From: an uncultured Saprospiraceae bacterium | GTDB lineage: Bacteria; Bacteroidota; Bacteroidia; Chitinophagales; Saprospiraceae | Direction: 5' to 3' | Length of the DNA stretch: 32,128 nucleotides | Assembly (NCBI GenBank): GCA_937929945.1 | Contig: CALFUK010000028.1 | Span: forward strand, 1 to 32,128 | Shown here: positions 25,913-32,128 of the stretch, one piece after another | How positions within the stretch are numbered: position 1 is the stretch's first letter | Layout: each line of letters opens with the position of its first letter | The notes under the pieces: generated by a model | What the model was told of the DNA's origin: nothing | Seen by the model: only the letters and a program-made list of their open reading frames with translations | Database searches by the model: none | Translations under genes and position numbers: made by a program

Positions 25913-28900
25913 CTATCGAGCTTTGATTAATTTATAGACTGATGTAAGGTCATCAATCATGAACCGTAATACATAAATGCCTTCTGGAAGAGATTCTAAG
26001 TCATACTCTAACTGATGATTCCCTGCTGTAAGCCTTCTATGTAGCAGGTCTTTTACGTTGACTCCGTTCGTGTGGTAGAGGCCTAAATGCACGTCTTCTG
26101 AAGTTTTTAGATCGAAGCTTAGGGAAATCATAGAGCTAAAAGGGTTAGGGAATAATTCGATCGGATATTGATCAGTTGCGATATTCAGTGTGCTGGTAGA
26201 CAGATTATTTTTTCCAGGACTCCCTGTAGCGTGAAGCCTCGCCCAACTTTCGGGAAGGTTGTTATCAAGACTTGGATCGATTAATTCTAAGGTGGAGCCC
26301 GTGCCATTCGCTTCTTCGGGCCAGGGTAATGTAGATGAATAGGCGACACTATCTTCTAGCTCACCATGCTGATCAAAAAGCTTTAACGTATCACCATTTT
26401 TTGATAAGCCAAATCGAAAATTACCTTGCAGTGATCTGAGCTCTGGTAGCAAAGCCTCGAATTTATTTAGATCGTGAGCCAGCACCAGATATCCCTGAGC
26501 TGAGATCGTCGTGCCTTCTGGAATGAGGTAAGGATCCTTATCCGAGCCATCAGTCAGCATCCATGCCGATAGGTCCACGACATCTTCCCGTGGATTATAC
26601 AGCTCTACCCAATCTTGGGTATTGTAATCATTGGAAGAATTGTAATTGATCTCATTGATGACTATTGGTAGAGCCTCTTGCGTAGCTATTCTAAAGACAG
26701 GTGTGATCGTCTTTCTGCGATTCACATCCATCGTCTCTTCTGGATTAGAGGTACTTAGATCGCCTAGCCAGTGAGCGAACTCATAGCCGGGAGCTGGTAT
26801 CGCCTTCACCGTGATTGGTACCGTCGCGAAGTAATCCCCCGACCAGGTCGTCTGATCGATTCTCAGGCTATTCACCCTGACATAACCCGAGGACCCGTCG
26901 GGATGACTCACCGTCAAGGTATAAAAGTTAGGCAGATTAAATTCTGCTTTGATATGATTTTTGGCATGAGCGGATCGTTGAGTTGCGAATTGTTTCATGA
27001 CATTGATGTCGCTCTGCCATCGGTTGGCTGATTGTGGCCAGCGTGAGCGATGCTTCATGATTTCGTCCGCAATGTACTGACTCGTGCTGTCGATATGAGC
27101 TCTCACTTTTTGCGGTAAAAATCGGGAGTTTAATTCATCTGCATATTGGTTGATGAATTGATTTCTGAATTCTGTATTGGTCATCAGCCGTCGGAATAAG
27201 AATGTAGACCATGGCGGATTTGGCCAGCTTGGGCCTGCACTTTCCAAAGCAAAGCGCAGGGTATTCTTGGATACATTAGCTGCACCCCACATACCAAATC
27301 CAAAGTCGGTGTCGAATAATATCCAGCGCCACTTCCCTTTTTTATGCTTCCAGAATTTGATGTTATTGCCTGGCCAATCGGTATTGTCAAAGAATATTTG
27401 TGTCAGCTGGTATTGGATATAGTTTTGGATATCCACCCGCTGTCTGACATAGCTGTAGTGGACATCCTGCCTTAGATCATTGGATCTTACATATTCTATC
27501 AGTTCCTTGTATTCATCATTTTGTCCTCTGATGATTTCGCTGTCTTTTTCTAAGATGGTGATGTCATCAGGGTCCAGGTCGTGCTTAGAGGCTAGCGAAT
27601 GCTCATTGATTTTTTCGCGAAGATTATAGAGGCCAAAATAAGTGCCATTGAGGTAAGTGGCGACTGGCTGATACGCCTGAATGTCCACGTGACTGTCTCG
27701 CATCAGGCCGGTCAACATACCATCTCTACACATCGTGCTCGCCCAGTCATTACCAGAGTTACGCAGGACCAGGGCTTCAAAATTTTGGTACGGGACATGC
27801 CGAAAAAGAGGATATTCGATGCGGCTTAGTCCGTACTGCTTTCTTGCAAAGATGGAGAGTGATCGCTGATTAAAGGCTCGGGACCAGCCGCCAAATATTT
27901 TCACTCCAGCATCAAACTCATATTGAGCCTGACCCTGAGCATCCATGAAGCTGACGTGGATTGGCTTTTCTACATCATCCCAAAAGTTAGCTCCAAAATG
28001 AGGGAAGGCCTGCTCGAAGTCTCTGCCGAAGACATAGATACCTGTATCAATATCATAGAAATTATTAGATGCTGTCACCAAAGAGATGACGGGCAGGTCG
28101 TGATCAATATCGTGTAAATAGACTTTAGTCTGAGTCTCCGTAGGGCGATGGCCTGCAGCGAATAGTCGTGCCCTGACCACAGTATTTTTGGTCAGACTGA
28201 TTGGCCCTGTATATTGACGTGATAACTCGGTAGGTATACTGCTGTCCGTGGTATACCGGATCGTGAACGCATCAGCTGTGGCTGCAGTGCTGAGTATCAG
28301 CTGCTTTTTCATCTGATCTGCATCCAAGGAGAATTGGATGGTGTCGGTGATCGCCTCCAAGGGAGATGCTGCATTAGGCCGTCCAGGGGTGGGCTCGAAA
28401 TAGACCCTCAGCTGACCCAATGTGTCTCTTCCAAGTGATACATCGGCAGCGAGACTCTCGATCCTGATGCTGTCGATGAGCTGCTGCTGAGCATCAAATA
28501 GATAAATGCTTTCTGCAGAAGATGAAATTTTAAAATTAGTATGCAGCTGTCCATCGACCACGCCGAGAAGTGGGTCAGGATCTGTCCCACCAGATTGGAG
28601 CGTCTTAGCTGTCAAGAATGCTATAGCCGACATATCCGAAGAACTTGGGGAAACATTGTGGACTTGTACAGCCAATGTATTTTTACCCGCGACCAAGCTC
28701 TCGTCCAAATCATTGATGCTGTAGCGTTCTGGCACCAGACCCTGATACATGATGGCCTCGCGATCAGTAGTCCCCAGTGTGTTATAGGCTATGGTCACCG
28801 CTTCCAGATTCGCTCGGGCTATTTCCTTTCCATTAAGATAAGCCACGAAGGCGTCATCATAGTCCATGTGCAGCACCATCTCTTTGATCTGATCCGGATC

Positions 28901-29410
28901 AGTGATCATAAAGCTATGCCTGATAAAGACTGAGCTGGTCCCCGATGGAAGCAGCGTCGTATCATCCCCATCAGCATAACCAATGCCTGTATTACCCAAG
29001 GTCCAGTCAGTGTCATCAAAATCCAGCTCTCGCCAGCCAGCATCCGTCGCAGCTGTCGGTATGATATACCTGCATGCTGACCCCTCGGTAATGATTTCAT
29101 CAGCATAAGTCAGCTCTGCTCTGTCCTTATTAGAGGCCCAGATGAGCAGGTGCTCTGCTGGCCTGATCTGAATATCAGAGAAGACCCACTGCAAGGTATC
29201 CGCTAGATCATCAGTGATGCTCCAGTCCTGTAGAGATATAGAAGAAGAGCCCTGGTGAGTCAGCTCGATCCAGTCTGGCATATCACCGTCTTCATCCAAG
29301 TATCGCGAATTAGAAGCCATGACTTCATTGATATGGACAGACTGCGCCTGAGTCTGAAGAGCTGGTAGGAGCATCCAGAGGAGAGCCGCATAGATCGTCG
29401 TTAACTGCAT
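25913..29410 (-). CDS. T9SS-secreted CotH-kinase protein with lamin-tail and jelly-roll domains
   Basis: 1,165 residues. Signal peptide 1-23 (ALQTQAQ). Domains in order: lamin-tail start (24-100, INEVMASNSRYLDEDGD-x-x-DW), a galactose-binding-like jelly roll (about 115-272), lamin-tail end (about 288-345, LHTNFKISSSAESIYLFD), a chitobiase C-terminal-like segment (about 355-432, YTTDSSIPTE), and the CotH kinase domain (about 437-830). CotH landmarks are ALVLRNSGNDW, YFGLYNLREKI, FDNTDWPGNNIKFW and the acidic motif LFDTDFGFG with D700 and D702. Then come an InlB-type beta repeat (about 860-935), a second lamin-tail domain (about 940-1065) and a T9SS type A sorting domain (last 80 residues, ELFPNPFSSMISLSF...EGIYVLRF). 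CotH proteins in spores are protein kinases; in secreted Bacteroidota forms the role is uncertain. The sorting domain predicts export through the outer membrane and attachment to the surface or release. Confidence 0.9.
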   Translation of the reverse strand: MQLTTIYAALLWMLLPALQTQAQSVHINEVMASNSRYLDEDGDMPDWIELTHQGSSSISLQDWSITDDLADTLQWVFSDIQIRPAEHLLIWASNKDRAELTYADEIITEGSACRYIIPTAATDAGWRELDFDDTDWTLGNTGIGYADGDDTTLLPSGTSSVFIRHSFMITDPDQIKEMVLHMDYDDAFVAYLNGKEIARANLEAVTIAYNTLGTTDREAIMYQGLVPERYSINDLDESLVAGKNTLAVQVHNVSPSSSDMSAIAFLTAKTLQSGGTDPDPLLGVVDGQLHTNFKISSSAESIYLFDAQQQLIDSIRIESLAADVSLGRDTLGQLRVYFEPTPGRPNAASPLEAITDTIQFSLDADQMKKQLILSTAATADAFTIRYTTDSSIPTELSRQYTGPISLTKNTVVRARLFAAGHRPTETQTKVYLHDIDHDLPVISLVTASNNFYDIDTGIYVFGRDFEQAFPHFGANFWDDVEKPIHVSFMDAQGQAQYEFDAGVKIFGGWSRAFNQRSLSIFARKQYGLSRIEYPLFRHVPYQNFEALVLRNSGNDWASTMCRDGMLTGLMRDSHVDIQAYQPVATYLNGTYFGLYNLREKINEHSLASKHDLDPDDITILEKDSEIIRGQNDEYKELIEYVRSNDLRQDVHYSYVRQRVDIQNYIQYQLTQIFFDNTDWPGNNIKFWKHKKGKWRWILFDTDFGFGMWGAANVSKNTLRFALESAGPSWPNPPWSTFLFRRLMTNTEFRNQFINQYADELNSRFLPQKVRAHIDSTSQYIADEIMKHRSRWPQSANRWQSDINVMKQFATQRSAHAKNHIKAEFNLPNFYTLTVSHPDGSSGYVRVNSLRIDQTTWSGDYFATVPITVKAIPAPGYEFAHWLGDLSTSNPEETMDVNRRKTITPVFRIATQEALPIVINEINYNSSNDYNTQDWVELYNPREDVVDLSAWMLTDGSDKDPYLIPEGTTISAQGYLVLAHDLNKFEALLPELRSLQGNFRFGLSKNGDTLKLFDQHGELEDSVAYSSTLPWPEEANGTGSTLELIDPSLDNNLPESWARLHATGSPGKNNLSTSTLNIATDQYPIELFPNPFSSMISLSFDLKTSEDVHLGLYHTNGVNVKDLLHRRLTAGNHQLEYDLESLPEGIYVLRFMIDDLTSVYKLIKAR

Positions 29411-29494
29411 AGGTGATTCTGAAATGATAAGATATGCGATTTTATGATGAATAATAGCAGCCGCGCTTTGGTTTATAATATATATGTCATGTCC

Positions 29495-29508
29495 CTATCT
29501 TCGGATAG
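29495..29508 (+). promoter_or_regulatory. Perfect hairpin with a cUUCGg tetraloop in the divergent promoter region
   Basis: CTATC-TTCG-GATAG forms a 5-bp stem closed by the very stable C(UUCG)G tetraloop. It lies in the 117-bp gap between the divergent CotH and pseudouridine synthase genes. There is no T-run behind it, so it is not a standard terminator. It could be a short 5' leader structure if transcription starts upstream of 29495. Confidence 0.3.
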
Positions 29509-29514
29509 ATGCTT

Positions 29515-29522
29515 TATCTTCG
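29515..29522 (+). promoter_or_regulatory. Possible Bacteroidota -7 box (TAnnTTyG) just before the pseudouridine synthase
   Basis: TATCTTCG followed by CA resembles the Bacteroidota -7 consensus TAnnTTTG, with one substitution. It lies 5 bp before the preferred ATG at 29528, which would give a leaderless or nearly leaderless transcript. No -33 TTTG is found at the usual 19-21 bp spacing, so the call is weak. Confidence 0.25.
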
Positions 29523-29527
29523 CACTT

Positions 29528-30241
29528 ATGTCAATGAGATTGAACAAGTATGTGGCTCACGCAGGAATTTGCTCCAGAAGAAAAGCGGTGGATCTGGTCA
29601 AAAATGGAGAGGTGTCTGTCAATGGTAAAGTGGAGACGAATCCCGCCTACGAGATTCAGAAGGGCGACCGAGTGGAGCACAATGGCAAAGAGATTAAGAC
29701 GGAGCGAAACAAGGTCTACATTCTCATGAATAAACCTAAAAACACGCTGACCACCGTCACAGATGATCGGGGACGACGCACCGTAATGGACATCATCAGC
29801 AACAAGGTAAAAGAGCGGATCTATCCTGTCGGCCGATTAGACAGAAACTCCACAGGCCTACTTCTACTGACCAATGATGGTGACCTGGCTAAGAAGCTCT
29901 CGCATCCCAGCCACGGGATCAAAAAGCTCTACCACGTCATTCTCCATAAGTCCGTCCTGCCTTCAGACCTGGATCTGATCCAGCGGGGCATAGAGCTAGA
30001 TGATGGTACTGCAGCCGTGGATAAGATTAATTATGTCGAGGGTGCGCCTAAGACGGAGGTGATGATAGAGCTGCACTCTGGTAAAAACAGAATCATTCGG
30101 CGGATCTTCGAGCATCTAGAATACACCGTAGAGCGGCTCGACAGAATCTACTATGGAGGCCTGACGAAGAAGGATCTTCCGAGAGGTTGGTTTAGACCAT
30201 TGGAGAAACAAGAGATCATCATGCTGAAGCACTTCATGTAG
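29528..30241 (+). CDS. Pseudouridine synthase, RluB/RsuA type
   Basis: 237 residues from ATG 29528 (or 29534). The frame is open further upstream, to 29444, but the family begins with MRLNKYVAHAGICSRRKA. Residues 3-60 form the S4 RNA-binding domain. The catalytic domain carries GRLDRNSTGLLLLTNDG with catalytic Asp105, then KKLYHV and SGKNRIIRRIFEHLEY, the signature of the RsuA/RluB/RluE/RluF branch. The protein isomerises a uridine to pseudouridine in rRNA, in the cytoplasm; RluB would act on 23S rRNA helix 89, but the target cannot be fixed from this sequence. The GC-richer composition matches mqo and the following methyltransferase, which starts 45 bp downstream on the same strand. Confidence 0.92.
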   Translation: MSMRLNKYVAHAGICSRRKAVDLVKNGEVSVNGKVETNPAYEIQKGDRVEHNGKEIKTERNKVYILMNKPKNTLTTVTDDRGRRTVMDIISNKVKERIYPVGRLDRNSTGLLLLTNDGDLAKKLSHPSHGIKKLYHVILHKSVLPSDLDLIQRGIELDDGTAAVDKINYVEGAPKTEVMIELHSGKNRIIRRIFEHLEYTVERLDRIYYGGLTKKDLPRGWFRPLEKQEIIMLKHFM

Positions 30242-30286
30242 TATTTTAGCTATGCACCCTGACTCAAACTCATAAGCTCGTTTATC

Positions 30287-31075
30287 ATGTACGACTACCA
30301 CAAAGACAAGAGCCGGTATTTCAAGTTTACCTATCAGACCACCAAGGATCACATCATACCATTCTTAGAGGATCACCGTAAGATCGAGCCAGGGTCCAGC
30401 GTCTTAGAGATAGGCTGCGGAGAGGGAGGCGTACTGCAGGCCTTTTTGGAGCAAGGACATCAGTGCGTCGGGATAGAGCTGAGCCCATCACGCGCCGAGA
30501 AAGCTAGAGCATTCATGGCAGACGCCATAGCCGAGGATCGATTACGGCTCATCGCCAAAGACATTTATGACATCGATCATGAGACTGATTTAGACTTTAG
30601 GTTTGATATTGTGGTGCTCAAAGACGTCATCGAGCACATACATGACCAAGCCAAATTCATGGCTCATCTCAAACACTTTCTGAATCCAGGTGCCAGAATA
30701 TTTTTTGGCTTTCCCCCTTGGCAGATGCCCTTCGGCGGTCACCAACAGATCTGTACGAGTAAGCTGCTGTCCAGGCTCCCCTACTACCACCTACTACCCA
30801 TGGGCCTGTACAAATCCATCTTATCTATAGGAAAAGAATCTGACGTCACCATAGACAGCCTTACAGAGATTAAAGAGACGGGCATTACGATAGAACGATT
30901 TGAAAAAATCGTGCGCGAAAAAAATTATACGATTGCAAAAAAAAGGCTGTATTTATTCAATCCGATTTACGAGCATAAATTCGGTGTAAAGCCCAGAGAG
31001 CAAGTAGGCCTGATCTCGAAGATTCCGCTCTTGAGAAATTTCATCAGCACTGCAGCGTATTATATTATAGAATGA
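30287..31075 (+). CDS. Class I SAM-dependent methyltransferase
   Basis: 262 residues. Motif I is VLEIGCGEGG (39-48), the acidic residue after beta-2 is in CVGIELSPSRAEKA, and the motif II/III region is FDIVVLKDVIEHIHDQAKFMAHL followed by LNPGARIFFGFPPW. This is the Methyltransf_11/23 layout. The C-terminal third (after about residue 165) has no landmark that names a substrate. Such proteins with the DVIEH motif often methylate quinones, lipids or sugars. The first 30 residues include an aromatic stretch (RYFKFTYQTT). The gene follows the pseudouridine synthase by 45 bp and is probably co-transcribed with it. It converges with the acyltransferase gene 36 bp away. Confidence 0.85.
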   Translation: MYDYHKDKSRYFKFTYQTTKDHIIPFLEDHRKIEPGSSVLEIGCGEGGVLQAFLEQGHQCVGIELSPSRAEKARAFMADAIAEDRLRLIAKDIYDIDHETDLDFRFDIVVLKDVIEHIHDQAKFMAHLKHFLNPGARIFFGFPPWQMPFGGHQQICTSKLLSRLPYYHLLPMGLYKSILSIGKESDVTIDSLTEIKETGITIERFEKIVREKNYTIAKKRLYLFNPIYEHKFGVKPREQVGLISKIPLLRNFISTAAYYIIE

Positions 31076-31076
31076 T

Positions 31077-31100
31077 GAGGCCTAGTGGTCTTCTCATTTT
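31077..31100 (+). terminator. Weak stem-loop after the methyltransferase gene
   Basis: GAGGCC-TAGT-GGTCTT can form a 6-bp stem with two G-U pairs right after the stop codon, followed by CTCATTTT. The G-U pairs make it work only for plus-strand transcripts. The stem is short and the T-run interrupted, so the call is tentative. Confidence 0.25.
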
Positions 31101-31111
31101 ACGTGAGCATA

Positions 31112-32128
31112 TCAAACCTTAAAAAAGATCTTCTTCTGATACAGGAAATAGCACAAGTACCACATGATACCCAGCACTATAAATCCATTAATCACGGCAA
31201 GCCCTGCATCCCCTACGCCCAATGCACCAAATAGACTATAGCTAAAAACCTTGGCAAATCCTCCCAGCCACTGCACTCCAATCGTCTCTCCGAACAGGTA
31301 AATAAAAATAGAATTAGTACCCACAATAGAAAAGAAAGTCGTCCACCTCCGATAGCCCATCATATCCACGAGCCAATAGAAAAATGCTAATGTCAAAAGT
31401 GCCCATCCGCCACTTGCTAAGACAAAGGAAGACGTCGCGATACGCTTGATGATCGGAGTCACACCTGCACTATCCAGTCCGTATCCCAGCACTAAGCCCA
31501 CCACTGCGCCACCGAGTAGATAGCTCAGCTTAGTCTGGTGAGACTCGTCACGTAAGAGCAGCTTACCGCACACTGCACCGATGATGGTATGCGCTGCTGT
31601 CGACAGACAATTGATCGTCACCCAGCCACCACCGTCGTCAAGCTTAGCCATCAAGATCATATCCACCCACGAGCCAAAGTTTTCATCCTTTACAAAAGGG
31701 CTGACAGGATCATACAGTCGATAGCATAGCTCAGCTAGCACTAAGCACAGCGCCGCGGCTAGTATTTGCTTCTTCGCTGAGTACTCCATCAATAAGAAGG
31801 TGAGCAGTATGGTAAACGACAGTTGTGTCAATACATTCCACAATTCCCAAACGACCTGACCACTATACACGCAGTGCAGCCCTGTCCCGAATAAGAATAA
31901 CATCATACAGCGAAATAGAATGTGGCGGAAGGCTTCAGTCCAAGTACCTCCTCTCTTGAGTCGACTGCGCAGCGAAAAGGGCATAGCCACGCCGACAATG
32001 AACATAAAGAAGGGCTGAATCAGATCCCAAAAACGCAAACCATTCCATGGATGATGATGAAACTGAAGCATCACTTGATGGCCAAGACCATCCGGATAAT
32101 AATCAGTGAGTGCCTGGTAGACCATTGC
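31112..32128 (-). CDS. Membrane acyltransferase, DUF5009/HGSNAT (NagX) type (5' end outside window)
   Basis: At least 338 codons; the frame is open to the right edge. Family members begin with an LRGFDMFWI-type segment, which would lie upstream, so about 20-30 residues are probably missing and the ATG at 32125 is internal. Visible landmarks are HHHPWNGLRFWDLIQPFFMFIVGVAMPFS, the typical first loop and helix, and GGWVTINCLSTAAHTIIGAVCGKLL in the middle. About eight to ten transmembrane helices follow. Members related to heparan-alpha-glucosaminide N-acetyltransferase move acetyl groups across the membrane onto amino sugars; in bacteria they often sit with GlcNAc or chitin use genes. No such gene adjoins it here, though a GH3 hexosaminidase is at the other end of the window. 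Confidence 0.82.
   Translation of the reverse strand, partial: AMVYQALTDYYPDGLGHQVMLQFHHHPWNGLRFWDLIQPFFMFIVGVAMPFSLRSRLKRGGTWTEAFRHILFRCMMLFLFGTGLHCVYSGQVVWELWNVLTQLSFTILLTFLLMEYSAKKQILAAALCLVLAELCYRLYDPVSPFVKDENFGSWVDMILMAKLDDGGGWVTINCLSTAAHTIIGAVCGKLLLRDESHQTKLSYLLGGAVVGLVLGYGLDSAGVTPIIKRIATSSFVLASGGWALLTLAFFYWLVDMMGYRRWTTFFSIVGTNSIFIYLFGETIGVQWLGGFAKVFSYSLFGALGVGDAGLAVINGFIVLGIMWYLCYFLYQKKIFFKV

Overview
The window looks like a chromosomal segment of a Bacteroidota bacterium, most plausibly of the Saprospiria/Lewinella type. The evidence is a type IX secretion (T9SS, Por) C-terminal sorting domain on one protein, an IPTL-CTERM tail on another, a TPR-sensor histidine kinase of the Bacteroidota type, start codons without Shine-Dalgarno sequences, and several families common in that phylum (GH3-beta-lactamase fusions, DUF1800, CotH/lamin-tail proteins, DTW protein). 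The class assignment is inference. I see no rRNA, tRNA, CRISPR array, insertion sequence or prophage.

Layout. (1) 1-4776, minus strand: a GT-C/TMTC-like membrane glycosyltransferase with C-terminal TPRs, overlapping by 17 bp the start of a secreted GH3 beta-N-acetylhexosaminidase fused to a serine beta-lactamase-like domain; the latter runs off the left edge. (2) 4920-13577, plus: an AT-rich 8.7-kb gene for a secreted protein of about 2,885 residues. It has 21 tandem six-cysteine repeats of about 125 residues, a cohesin-like domain apparently inserted into the last repeat, and an IPTL-CTERM anchor. (3) 13585-14649: a small conserved protein on the minus strand and a decayed DUF1800 fragment. 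(4) 14669-19203, plus: three consecutive exported amidohydrolase-fold proteins. The middle one keeps the metal ligands; the first and third have lost them. (5) 19372-21471, minus: an exported TPR sensor histidine kinase without an adjacent response regulator. (6) 22068-25696, plus: malate:quinone oxidoreductase, a PhyH-type Fe(II)/2-oxoglutarate dioxygenase preceded by a CRP-like palindrome, and a DTW-domain tRNA-modifying enzyme. (7) 25913-29410, minus: a T9SS-secreted CotH-kinase/lamin-tail protein, divergent from an RluB-like pseudouridine synthase (29528-30241), which is followed by a SAM methyltransferase (30287-31075). (8) 31112-32128, minus: a membrane acyltransferase of the DUF5009/HGSNAT type, cut by the right edge.

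How the genes fit together. Much of the window serves the cell envelope: glycosylation and amino-sugar cleavage (region 1), a very large disulfide-rich surface protein (region 2), an exported amidohydrolase set in which one active enzyme travels with two apparent pseudoenzymes (region 4), and a T9SS-exported multidomain protein (region 7). Two surface proteins use two different C-terminal sorting signals. Each also appears to carry one domain nested inside another, which suggests the same style of domain shuffling. The strongest candidates for something undescribed are the giant repeat/cohesin/IPTL protein and the amidohydrolase trio. The mqo, phyH-like, DTW, rluB-like and methyltransferase genes look like ordinary single-gene or short transcription units.
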